From Gammaproteobacteria bacterium (lineage in GTDB: Bacteria > Pseudomonadota > Gammaproteobacteria > UBA9214): 5,818 nt of DNA. Below the pieces are notes generated by a model. That model searched no databases, was not told where the DNA came from, and saw only the letters and a list, made by a program, of their open reading frames with translations. Below, in pieces: positions 1 to 5,765 of this stretch. Location of the stretch: NCBI GenBank assembly GCA_029859555.1, contig JAOUCV010000156.1, forward strand, positions 1-5,818, read 5' to 3'. Position 1 is the first letter of the stretch. Every line of letters begins with the position of its first letter. The position numbers and the translations under genes are program-made.

Positions 1-5
1 CTGGC

Positions 6-836
6 CTACAGCAGTGACAGTGCGCGTGCGCGGTTCTTGTGTTGCGAGCGTTCGTCCTGGCATTCCACCACGATGCCGGTGGGGAGGTGTGTCAGCCGGA
101 TGGCCGAGTCGGTCTTGTTGACGTGTTGGCCGCCGGCGCCGGAGGCGCGAAAGGTGTCGACTTTCAGATCGGACGGGTTGATGTCAACCGAATCGATTTC
201 ATCGGCTTCCGGCAGGACTGCAACGGTGGCTGCCGAGGTGTGTATGCGGCCCTGTGATTCGGTTTCCGGTACACGTTGTACGCGATGCGCGCCGGACTCG
301 AACTTCAGCCGGGAATAGGCACCCTGGCCGACGATGCGTGCAATGATTTCGCGGTAACCACCGTGCTCACCGGGGCTTTCGCTGAGAATCTCGACCTGCC
401 ACCTGTTGTTTTCCGCATAGCGCGAATACATGCGGAACAGGTCGCCGGCAAAAATGGCGGCCTCATCACCACCGGTACCGGCGCGGATTTCCAGGAAGAT
501 ATTACTGTTGTCATGCGGGTCTTTCGGCAACAACAGTTTTTGTAGTTCAAGTTCCAGTGTTTCGATGTCAGCGTTTGCCCGTTGCAGTTCGTCTTCCGCC
601 ATGCTTTTCATGTCAGGGTCAGGATCCTTGAGCATTTCCTGTGCCGAGTCGATGTCGTCCTGTGCCTGTAACCAGGCGCTGAAGGCATCTACAACCGGGG
701 TCAGCTGTGCATACTCCATGGACAGGTTGCGATAGCTGTCCTGGTTGGCAATGGTGTCTGCGTCAGACAATAATGCGCTGACCTCGCTGTGGCGTTCCTG
801 TATCTGTTCGAGTTTACGGATGATGCTTGTTTGCAT
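6..836 (-). CDS. prfA: Peptide chain release factor 1 (RF1), C-terminally truncated by in-frame TAG
   Basis: RF1 recognises UAA and UAG stop codons in the ribosomal A site and triggers release of the finished peptide. The 276 residues align throughout with gammaproteobacterial PrfA. They include the N-terminal helical domain, the [10 protein letters not shown] block (118-127), the anticodon-like tripeptide P-x-T as PET (190-192) and the catalytic GGQ loop (235-237, within [13 protein letters not shown]). The family is about 360 residues, so roughly 84 C-terminal residues are missing. The frame ends in TAG (positions 8 to 6) directly after ...RARALSLL. The next codon, GCC (Ala), followed by AG, fits the usual continuation x-A-R, so the frame seems unbroken apart from the stop. 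The start lies 2 nt after the hemA stop and has no Shine-Dalgarno sequence, suggesting coupled translation. Identity is certain. Whether the gene is really broken is not, because only five bases follow the stop. Confidence 0.9.
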   Translation of the reverse strand: MQTSIIRKLEQIQERHSEVSALLSDADTIANQDSYRNLSMEYAQLTPVVDAFSAWLQAQDDIDSAQEMLKDPDPDMKSMAEDELQRANADIETLELELQKLLLPKDPHDNSNIFLEIRAGTGGDEAAIFAGDLFRMYSRYAENNRWQVEILSESPGEHGGYREIIARIVGQGAYSRLKFESGAHRVQRVPETESQGRIHTSAATVAVLPEADEIDSVDINPSDLKVDTFRASGAGGQHVNKTDSAIRLTHLPTGIVVECQDERSQHKNRARALSLL

Positions 837-838
837 GA

Positions 839-2104
839 TTATTTTTTATCGCGGGTGTTGAGCTGGAACAGCTTGCGTACCGCTTCCAGCAAGCCGGTCT
901 CTCCTTCAGCTGCCGCGTTGCGCAGGTTAACGCTTGGATTGTGTGACAGTTTCCTGACCAGGCTGCGTGTCAGTGTTTCGATGACTTCCTGTGGCGGGGT
1001 CCCGTTTTCAAGTTGTCGTCCGGCTTTTTCTATGGCAGCTTCGCCAAGGGACTCTGCATACTCGCGATAGGCGCGCACCGTGGGAACAGCGTCCAGCGAC
1101 TGTACCCAGGCCATGAAGCGTTCAACCTGATCATCGATGATTTCTTCGGCCTGCAGTGCGGCTTCCTCGCGTGAGCGCAGGTTTTCATCAATGACTTGCT
1201 GGAGGTCATCCACGGTATAAAGGTAAATATCGTCAAGCTCGGCAACGTCGGCTGCAATATCCTGTGGCACTGCAATATCCACCATGAATACCGGGCGATG
1301 TTTGCGCTTTTTCAGTGCGGACTGCATCTGCTTGTGTGAAATCAGTGGTTCAGTACTGCCGGTTGAAGAAATGACGATGTCGGCCTCTTCAAGGTGCGTG
1401 CTTATCTCGTCGAGCCCGATGCCGTAGCCGTTGAATTGTGCAGCCAGGTCATGGGCGCGCGATATGGTGCGGTTGGCGACGATGATTTTTCCAATCCCCT
1501 GGTCATGCAGATGCCGGGCGGTCAGTTCGATGGTTTCACCGGCACCGATCAGCAGCGCTGTCTGATCTTCCAGCTTGACGAAGATTTGTCGCGCCAGGCT
1601 GACGGCAGCAAAGGCGACGGACACCGGGCTGGCACCGATGGCGGTGTCGGTACGTACCTGCTTGGCAACCAAGAAGGTGTGCTGGAACAGCCGGTTTACC
1701 AGGGTGTCGATGCTGTTGGCCTGCAGCGAGTGCTGGTAGGCCTCCTTCATTTGCCCCAGTATCTGTGGTTCACCGAGGATCATGGAATCCAGCCCGGCGG
1801 CGACGCGCAGCACATGACGCACGGCGTCCGCCTGCTGATAGATATACAGGTGTGGTAACAGGCTGCCCGATTCAAGCTGGTGGAAACGGCACAGCCAGCC
1901 AGTGATTATATCGTCAGGTGTATTGTCGCAGCTGCAATAAACCTCGGTGCGGTTGCAGGTCGAAACAATGGCCGCCTCATGTATACCGTCCAGCGCGGTC
2001 AGCTGCGCCAGTGCGCGGGCGAGCTGCTCAGGCGGAAACGCGACCTGCCCGCGAACCTCCACGGGCGCGGTGCGGTGATTTATGCCAATGACGGTCAAAT
2101 ACAT
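839..2104 (-). CDS. hemA: Glutamyl-tRNA reductase
   Basis: HemA reduces the glutamate on Glu-tRNA(Glu) with NADPH to glutamate-1-semialdehyde. This commits glutamate to 5-aminolevulinate and heme by the C5 pathway in the cytoplasm. The 421-residue length is usual. Visible motifs are the N-terminal GINHRTAP (7-14), the catalytic cysteine Cys50 in STCNRTE (48-54), the conserved [14 protein letters not shown] stretch (105-118) and the NADPH-binding [10 protein letters not shown] (185-194), the same variant as in E. coli. The C-terminal dimerisation region follows, with VPTVRAYRE near 340-348 and [10 protein letters not shown] (381-390). The ATG at 2104 gives the canonical N-terminus, but no Shine-Dalgarno sequence lies in the 15 nt before it, so initiation may be weak. 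It heads a minus-strand hemA-prfA operon, the standard gammaproteobacterial pairing, in which a methyltransferase gene (prmC) normally follows. It is divergent from the TPR lipoprotein gene. Confidence 0.97.
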   Translation of the reverse strand: MYLTVIGINHRTAPVEVRGQVAFPPEQLARALAQLTALDGIHEAAIVSTCNRTEVYCSCDNTPDDIITGWLCRFHQLESGSLLPHLYIYQQADAVRHVLRVAAGLDSMILGEPQILGQMKEAYQHSLQANSIDTLVNRLFQHTFLVAKQVRTDTAIGASPVSVAFAAVSLARQIFVKLEDQTALLIGAGETIELTARHLHDQGIGKIIVANRTISRAHDLAAQFNGYGIGLDEISTHLEEADIVISSTGSTEPLISHKQMQSALKKRKHRPVFMVDIAVPQDIAADVAELDDIYLYTVDDLQQVIDENLRSREEAALQAEEIIDDQVERFMAWVQSLDAVPTVRAYREYAESLGEAAIEKAGRQLENGTPPQEVIETLTRSLVRKLSHNPSVNLRNAAAEGETGLLEAVRKLFQLNTRDKK

Positions 2105-2198
2105 GTCAAATTAAAGGAAATCCGGAGATGAACGCAAAATTCTGCATGGCGGGCTCAGTTAATACAAGCCGGAGGCGAATCCTGATGCATCCATCCCT

Positions 2199-2221
2199 GA
2201 TATACAACTGGGATATACAAC
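2199..2221. repeat. Two 10-bp direct repeats (GATATACAAC) in the divergent promoter region
   Basis: GATATACAAC occurs at 2199-2208 and again at 2212-2221, a perfect repeat with 13-bp spacing. It lies between the hemA start and the plus-strand promoter. On the minus strand each copy reads GTTGTATATC. The copies could be tandem binding half-sites for a regulator or remnants of local duplication. No regulator family is recognised from the sequence. Confidence 0.5.
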
Positions 2222-2263
2222 CAGTGGCGTTAAATGCTGTCTATATATTATTCGGTGACAGCT

Positions 2264-2292
2264 TCGCAGCCTGTTGATGAGGCTGTTAGAAT
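2264..2292 (+). promoter_or_regulatory. Candidate sigma70 promoter for the TPR lipoprotein-lolB-ispE operon
   Basis: TTCGCA (2264-2269, 4 of 6 to TTGACA) and TAGAAT (2287-2292, 5 of 6 to TATAAT) are separated by 17 bp. A TG at 2284-2285 makes an extended -10. A start near 2299 would leave a leader of only about 13 nt that still includes the GGAG ribosome binding site. This is inferred from consensus matching only. Confidence 0.45.
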
Positions 2293-2301
2293 GCCAGTGA
2301 T

Positions 2302-2305
2302 GGAG
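2302..2305 (+). promoter_or_regulatory. Ribosome binding site (GGAG) that decides the TPR lipoprotein start
   Basis: GGAG lies 6 nt before the ATG at 2312. In-frame ATG codons also exist at 2234, 2291, 2300 and 2321, but only 2312 has a well-spaced site. It gives a compact lipoprotein signal peptide with an arginine-containing n-region. ATG 2321 is a weaker alternative with 15-nt spacing. Confidence 0.6.
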
Positions 2306-2311
2306 AATCTG

Positions 2312-4066
2312 ATGATTGATATGAATCGATTAACCCGCCGTTTCGGGCTGGTCGCGCTGCTTGCCGTGTCGCTGCTTTCGTGCGCCGCTTCAGGTAATCG
2401 CAATAATACACCGGAACAGGTTGGGAATCCGCAACTGCCGCAGACCACCTCTGCCGGGGTGGAACAGCAGCAGCTGCCTGAACAGCAGCTCACCGACGAC
2501 CTGGTGTTTGACATCCTGCTGGCGGAGATCGCCGGTCAGCGGGGTGAGTTGGATACCTCTGTGCCGCATTATCTGCAAGCAGCTGAAAATGCTAGGGATC
2601 CGCGTGTTGCCGAGCGCGCTGTACAAATTGCCTCCTTCGCCAAACAGTTCGCTGTTGCCGAGCGGGCGGCGCGTCGCTGGGTGGAACTGGCGCCCGATGA
2701 TGTCGAGGCGCACAAGGCACTGACGGTGCTGGCGTTGCACCTCGGTGATACGGATGAAGCCATCGAGCAGCTGGATTACCTGATCAAGGTTACCGATGAT
2801 CCCCAGGAAGGCTACAGCCTGGCGACGGCATTGCTGGCGCGTAATCCGGACAAGCAAGCAGCACTGACCGCCATGGAAAGGCTGGTTGCCTACCATCCCG
2901 AGAGCCCGCATGCGTGGATTGCCTTGAGCCGTATGTCGGTGAACGTCAACAAGCTCGACAAGGGACTGGATGCTGTTAACAAGGCGCTGGACCTGAGCCC
3001 GGCCTTGCCGGAGGCGATGATGCTGAAGGCGCAGATACTGGTGCGGATGGATCGCAAGGCGGAAGCCACGCAGGTGCTGGAAACCGCCGTCAGCACACAC
3101 CCGGACAATACCACGCTGCATTTTGCCTACGGACGCATGTTGCTCGACGGTGATGATCTTGAGGGTGCCAGAAAGCAGTTCGGCCGGGTGGTGGAGCTGG
3201 ATGCGGAGAATGCCGAGGGCCTTTATTCGCTGGCCTTGCTGGAGCTGGAGACAAAGCGGTACAAGGCAGGCGAACAGCATTTAAAACAACTGCTGAAGCT
3301 GCGCCCGGATGAGCAGAATGCCTATTATTACCTTGGTTACTCTGCGCTGGAACAGGGTAATAATGATGCCGCGTTGCAGTGGTATCGGAAGGTTGAAGGC
3401 GGTGACTACTGGAGCCAGTCGCAATTGCGGATTGCTGAAATTCTTGTTCGCCAGGGCAATGTGGATGGCATGCAAAATCACATGCGCAGTTTGCGTGACA
3501 CGAACCCGGACCAGCGCGTGACCCTGTATCTGATTGAAGGCCAGGTGCTGACCGATGCGGGTCTCAACAAGGAATCGTTTGATCTCTATGGCTCGGCACT
3601 GCAGGAAAGTCCGGACAATGAAGAGTTGTTGTATGCGCATTCGCTGGCCGCCGAGAAGCTCGGCAAGCTGGAGATTGCGGAACGCGACATGCGCCGTATT
3701 CTCAAGAATGACCCGGAGAATACCCGCACCCTGAATGCGCTGGGTTACACGCTGGCTGACCGTACCGACCGTTACCAGGAAGCGCTGACCTATATAAACC
3801 GTGCCTATGCTCAGGAGCCGAATGATCCGGCTATTATCGACAGTCTTGGCTGGGTGCACTTTCGTCTCGGCAACCTCGATGAAGCGCACCGCTTGCTGCT
3901 GCAGGCCTGGGAGATGACCGGCAACAGTGAAATTGGCGCACATCTCGGTGAGGTCATGTGGGCCCAGGGTGATCGTGAAGGCGCTCGTCGGATCTGGGAT
4001 GCCTCGCTGGCATCAGATCCGGATAACGTCATGCTTTTAAAGGTTATAAACCGCCACACTCCATGA
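2312..4066 (+). CDS. TPR-repeat outer-membrane lipoprotein, LbcA-like
   Basis: This is a 584-residue lipoprotein made mostly of tetratricopeptide repeats. The signal peptide has basic residues at 6-10, a hydrophobic core (11-22) and a lipobox LLSC with the acylated cysteine at Cys24. Ala25 at +2 does not signal inner-membrane retention, so outer-membrane anchoring is expected. A low-complexity linker rich in Gln and Pro (33-60) leads to the helical repeats from about 65 to 570. Clear TPR-like units include those at about 133-160, 199-230, 232-264, 300-331 and the well-conserved pair at 473-536 (LNALGYTLADR, then DSLGWVHFRLGNLDEAH). Position between hemA and lolB matches PA4667 of P. aeruginosa, named LbcA. 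That protein binds the periplasmic protease CtpA and helps it degrade peptidoglycan hydrolases. The same role here is inferred from synteny and architecture only. Its stop overlaps the lolB start (ATGA), so the two are translationally coupled. Confidence 0.9.
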   Translation: MIDMNRLTRRFGLVALLAVSLLSCAASGNRNNTPEQVGNPQLPQTTSAGVEQQQLPEQQLTDDLVFDILLAEIAGQRGELDTSVPHYLQAAENARDPRVAERAVQIASFAKQFAVAERAARRWVELAPDDVEAHKALTVLALHLGDTDEAIEQLDYLIKVTDDPQEGYSLATALLARNPDKQAALTAMERLVAYHPESPHAWIALSRMSVNVNKLDKGLDAVNKALDLSPALPEAMMLKAQILVRMDRKAEATQVLETAVSTHPDNTTLHFAYGRMLLDGDDLEGARKQFGRVVELDAENAEGLYSLALLELETKRYKAGEQHLKQLLKLRPDEQNAYYYLGYSALEQGNNDAALQWYRKVEGGDYWSQSQLRIAEILVRQGNVDGMQNHMRSLRDTNPDQRVTLYLIEGQVLTDAGLNKESFDLYGSALQESPDNEELLYAHSLAAEKLGKLEIAERDMRRILKNDPENTRTLNALGYTLADRTDRYQEALTYINRAYAQEPNDPAIIDSLGWVHFRLGNLDEAHRLLLQAWEMTGNSEIGAHLGEVMWAQGDREGARRIWDASLASDPDNVMLLKVINRHTP

Positions 4067-4647
4067 AACACCTGGCGGCCTTGCTGGCGGTGCTGTTGCT
4101 GGCCGGTTGTGCTTCCACCCCCGCACCCCGTGGCGGCCAGACCGCTGCCCTGTTATCCGACTGGCAACTCAACGGTCGCGTGTCGCTCACCCGTGGTGAA
4201 GAGGGTTGGCACGCGAGTCTGCGCTGGCAGGAACAGGCCGACAGCTATTTTCTCAAGATTTCCGGTCCCCTGGGGCAGGGAGGCTTCCAGTTGAACGGCG
4301 ACGGCCATGGAGTGGTGCTGGTGGACGCCGACGGGCAGACCTTTGCTGCCCGGGATGCAGATGCCCTGTTGCAACAGGTGACGGGCTGGCAATTACCCGT
4401 GACGGGATTACGTTACTGGATCAGGGGCTTACCGGCGCCAGCGGCCGGCGAGGCAGAGGCACGCCGGGATGAGTCGGGTCAGTTGAGCCAGTTGAGCCAA
4501 TCGGGATGGATAATAAAATACAATAGATATCAATTGGTTAATGGAATTTCTCTGCCAGGCAAACTGCAGCTGTTACATGACGATATTTCTGTGCGCGTTG
4601 TGGTGGATAAATGGGAGTTGGGCGCTGTTACCCCCCGGTTACCATGA
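4063..4647 (+). CDS. lolB: Outer-membrane lipoprotein insertion protein LolB
   Basis: LolB is the outer-membrane receptor that takes lipoproteins from the periplasmic carrier LolA and inserts them into the outer membrane. The 194-residue protein has a short signal peptide with lipobox LAGC, so the mature protein starts at Cys16 with Ala17 at +2. It then has the single LolB fold. Recognisable blocks are WQLNGRVSL (34-42), the loop SGPLGQGG (67-74) whose exposed Leu70 corresponds to the leucine needed for insertion in E. coli LolB, and PVTGLRYWIRGLP (112-124). The C-terminal strands end in VVVDKWEL (179-186). The start overlaps the preceding stop (ATGA), and no good Shine-Dalgarno sequence is near, so coupling is likely. 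A short QLS-QLS duplication at residues 140-145 looks like replication slippage. The neighbouring TPR lipoprotein is a plausible client. Confidence 0.95.
   Translation: MKHLAALLAVLLLAGCASTPAPRGGQTAALLSDWQLNGRVSLTRGEEGWHASLRWQEQADSYFLKISGPLGQGGFQLNGDGHGVVLVDADGQTFAARDADALLQQVTGWQLPVTGLRYWIRGLPAPAAGEAEARRDESGQLSQLSQSGWIIKYNRYQLVNGISLPGKLQLLHDDISVRVVVDKWELGAVTPRLP
4480..4497 (+). repeat. Tandem 9-bp duplication inside lolB
   Basis: CAGTTGAGC occurs twice back to back (4480-4488 and 4489-4497), encoding Gln-Leu-Ser twice at LolB residues 140-145. The unit is a multiple of three, so the frame is kept. It lies in a variable loop before the SGWIIKY strand. It is best explained by slippage. Confidence 0.8.
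4492..4519 (+). promoter_or_regulatory. Possible internal promoter for ispE within lolB
   Basis: TTGAGC (4492-4497, 4 of 6) and TAAAAT (4514-4519, 5 of 6) are 16 bp apart, in an AT-rich stretch (about 4506-4548) that stands out from the GC-rich gene. It could drive ispE, an essential-pathway gene, independently of the operon promoter. AT-rich coding sequence yields such matches by chance, so confidence is low. Confidence 0.25.
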
Positions 4648-5504
4648 AAATCACTGATGTTCCAGCTTCCGCCAGTGGTCCCTGGCCAGCGCCAGCCAAG
4701 CTCAACCTGCTGTTGCATATCACCGGCCGGCGTGCGGATGGCTACCATGAACTGCAGACCCTGTTTCAATTTTTGACCTTTGGCGACTGGCTCTATTTTG
4801 ATCTGCGAAATGATGCCGAAGTGCAGCTGTCCGGGGAACCGGCCGGGGTCGCTGCAGCGGATGATTTGACTGTGCAGGCGGCAATATTACTAAAGGAATC
4901 AACCGGGTGTAGCAGCGGTGTCAGTATTTACAACGACAAACGCCTGCCTTCAGGCGGCGGTCTGGGCGGTGGCAGCTCGGATGCCGCAACCACGCTGGCG
5001 GTACTCAACAAGCTCTGGAAGCTGGGGCTTTCGCTGGATGAACTGGCCGGGCTGGGCCTGCGCCTGGGGGCGGATGTGCCGGTGTTTATTCGCGGGCAAG
5101 CAGCCTGGGCTGAGGGCGTAGGCGAGATACTGAGCCCGGTAAGCTTGCCGGAGCCATGGTTTTTGGTGGTGCATCCGCAGGTAAGCGTATCAACTGCCAA
5201 TATTTTTTCCGATCCGGGTTTGACACGGGACACGCCGCGAACGAAAATACCCGACCCTCTTACGGGTGTCGGCAACAATGACTGCGAGGCGGTCGTACGG
5301 CGCAAGCACCCGGAGGTAGCGGCGGCTCTCGATTGGTTGAATGCTTTTGCACCAGCCCGTATGACAGGGACAGGTGCTTGCGTGTTTGCAGCATTTGAAT
5401 CAGAGGCAGCTGCAAACGTAATTGCAGGACAGGTTCCAGCCAGATGGAGCAGCTTTGTTGCCAGGGGTGTCAATCTCTCGCCGATGCGACAGGCATTGCT
5501 GTAA
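4644..5504 (+). CDS. ispE: 4-diphosphocytidyl-2-C-methyl-D-erythritol kinase
   Basis: IspE phosphorylates CDP-methylerythritol with ATP in the MEP pathway to isoprenoid precursors, in the cytoplasm. It is a GHMP-superfamily kinase, and all three motifs are visible. Motif 1 is PAPAKLNLLLHI (16-26) with the active-site lysine Lys19. The ATP-binding glycine loop is LPSGGGLGGGSSDAA (101-115), and LGADVPVF (141-148) carries the catalytic aspartate Asp144. Motif 3 is ARMTGTGACVFA (238-249). The 286 residues agree with the family (283 in E. coli). The ATG at 4644 is chosen because it overlaps the lolB stop as ATGA. The in-frame ATG at 4611 would add 11 residues unlike the family and a longer overlap. 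No Shine-Dalgarno sequence is near, consistent with coupled translation. It is the last protein gene visible in the operon. Confidence 0.97.
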   Translation: MKITDVPASASGPWPAPAKLNLLLHITGRRADGYHELQTLFQFLTFGDWLYFDLRNDAEVQLSGEPAGVAAADDLTVQAAILLKESTGCSSGVSIYNDKRLPSGGGLGGGSSDAATTLAVLNKLWKLGLSLDELAGLGLRLGADVPVFIRGQAAWAEGVGEILSPVSLPEPWFLVVHPQVSVSTANIFSDPGLTRDTPRTKIPDPLTGVGNNDCEAVVRRKHPEVAAALDWLNAFAPARMTGTGACVFAAFESEAAANVIAGQVPARWSSFVARGVNLSPMRQALL

Positions 5505-5545
5505 CAGAGAACGGTTTCACGCGATTACTTTGCCGGACAATTTAT

Positions 5546-5620
5546 TGGGACGTCGCCAAGCGGTAAGGCCCGGGGTTTTGATCCCCGTATGCGCAGGTTC
5601 GAATCCTGCCGTCCCAGCCA
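5546..5620 (+). tRNA. tRNA-Gln (anticodon TTG), CCA encoded
   Basis: The 75-nt sequence folds as a full cloverleaf. The 7-bp acceptor stem pairs TGGGACG (5546-5552) with CGTCCCA (5610-5616). The anticodon stem is CGGGG/CCCCG (5571-5575/5583-5587) around loop TTTTGAT, with anticodon TTG at 5578-5580 reading CAA. The T-arm is GCAGG-TTCGAAT-CCTGC (5593-5609). The discriminator is G5617, followed by encoded CCA. The U1-A72 first pair and G73 are typical glutamine identity features. It begins 41 bp after ispE with no convincing promoter of its own in that gap, so it may be processed from the ispE transcript. A tRNA-Gln at this place is also found in P. aeruginosa. Its 3' end is duplicated downstream. 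Confidence 0.96.
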
Positions 5621-5654
5621 TAGTTAAACATCGCCGCAGGCGATGACCCCTGAC
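5602..5654 (+). repeat. 53-bp direct repeat, copy 1 (starts inside the tRNA-Gln T-arm)
   Basis: This copy covers the tRNA 3' part (end of the T-loop, T-stem, acceptor strand, CCA) plus 34 bp downstream with one hairpin. It matches 5766-5818 at 51 of 53 positions; the differences are A5616/G5780 and T5624/C5788. The offset is 164 bp. The second copy ends only because the window ends. Confidence 0.9.
5629..5645. repeat. Hairpin 1, GCA triloop
   Basis: A perfect 7-bp stem, CATCGCC with GGCGATG, closes a GCA loop (5636-5638). There is no T-run after it, so it is not a standard intrinsic terminator. An identical copy lies at 5793-5809. Confidence 0.8.
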
Positions 5655-5658
5655 GTCA
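5651..5658. repeat. 8-bp palindrome TGACGTCA
   Basis: A perfect palindrome sits between hairpin 1 and the inverted tRNA-tail copy. The window ends in TGAC at the equivalent point of the second repeat copy, so the palindrome probably recurs just beyond the edge. Confidence 0.6.
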
Positions 5659-5673
5659 AGGACGGCAGGATGA

Positions 5674-5687
5674 GAACCTCAAGGTTC
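5674..5687. repeat. Hairpin 2, GAACC stem with TCAA loop
   Basis: GAACC (5674-5678) pairs with GGTTC (5683-5687) around TCAA. A T-A pair inside could shorten the loop to two bases. It is the only hairpin of the block without a G(C/T)A triloop. Confidence 0.6.
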
Positions 5688-5689
5688 GA

Positions 5690-5710
5690 CAAGTACGCGT
5701 AGCGTACTTG
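5690..5710. repeat. Hairpin 3, 9-bp perfect stem with GTA triloop
   Basis: CAAGTACGC (5690-5698) pairs perfectly with GCGTACTTG (5702-5710) around the loop GTA. Alternatively GTTC (5684-5687) can pair with GAAC (5710-5713), bulging out GAC. Confidence 0.85.
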
Positions 5711-5712
5711 AA

Positions 5713-5733
5713 CGTTGTCGCGCAGCGACGACG
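5713..5733. repeat. Hairpin 4, 9-bp stem with GCA triloop
   Basis: CGTTGTCGC (5713-5721) pairs with GCGACGACG (5725-5733) around the loop GCA, with one T-G wobble (5716/5730). It starts 2 nt after hairpin 3. Confidence 0.8.
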
Positions 5734-5734
5734 G

Positions 5735-5745
5735 CCCCGCAGGGG
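5735..5745. repeat. Hairpin 5, CCCC stem with GCA triloop
   Basis: CCCC (5735-5738) pairs with GGGG (5742-5745) around GCA, extendable by a G-T wobble (5734/5746). It starts 1 nt after hairpin 4. Confidence 0.65.
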
Positions 5746-5750
5746 TGAGG

Positions 5751-5759
5751 CGCGCAGCG
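5751..5759. repeat. Hairpin 6, CGC stem with GCA triloop
   Basis: CGC (5751-5753) pairs with GCG (5757-5759) around GCA. It would be too short to call alone; it is listed because it repeats the loop and closing pair of its neighbours. Confidence 0.4.
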
Positions 5760-5765
5760 ACGAAT

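Larger units (their letters stand above)
2105..2311. promoter_or_regulatory. Divergent intergenic control region between hemA and the lipoprotein operon
   Basis: These 207 bp separate two divergent operons and must hold promoters for both. On the plus strand a reasonable promoter is visible at 2264-2292. On the minus strand I see no convincing sigma70 promoter for hemA; the best -10-like hexamer is TATTAA (2164 to 2159) without a matching -35. Other visible structure is a pair of GATATACAAC direct repeats at 2199-2208 and 2212-2221, the 8-bp palindrome GATGCATC at 2184-2191, and an AT-rich tract near 2242-2251. No coding sequence is supported here. Confidence 0.6.

Noticed and set aside
2128..2277. 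A 49-codon plus-strand frame starting at ATG 2128 in the divergent region, with AAGGAA upstream
   Set aside because: The protein has no recognisable features and the frame overlaps the likely control region of both operons. A purine-rich stretch before an ATG is weak evidence alone. Conservation in relatives would reopen it.
2390..3943. Two long open frames on the minus strand (2390-3280 and 3281-3943) antisense to the TPR lipoprotein gene
   Set aside because: They lie fully opposite a clearly coding gene, have no recognisable domains or start signals, and arise from its GC-rich codon use.
4611..4643. Longer ispE start at ATG 4611
   Set aside because: The added residues do not resemble the family, and ATG 4644 gives the ATGA overlap and usual length.
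5629..5645. Intrinsic terminator after tRNA-Gln
   Set aside because: The hairpin is strong but no T-run follows, and the same is true of the later hairpins.
5422..5646. Plus-strand open frame spanning the end of ispE and the tRNA
   Set aside because: It overlaps ispE out of frame and runs through the tRNA gene, so it is a chance frame.
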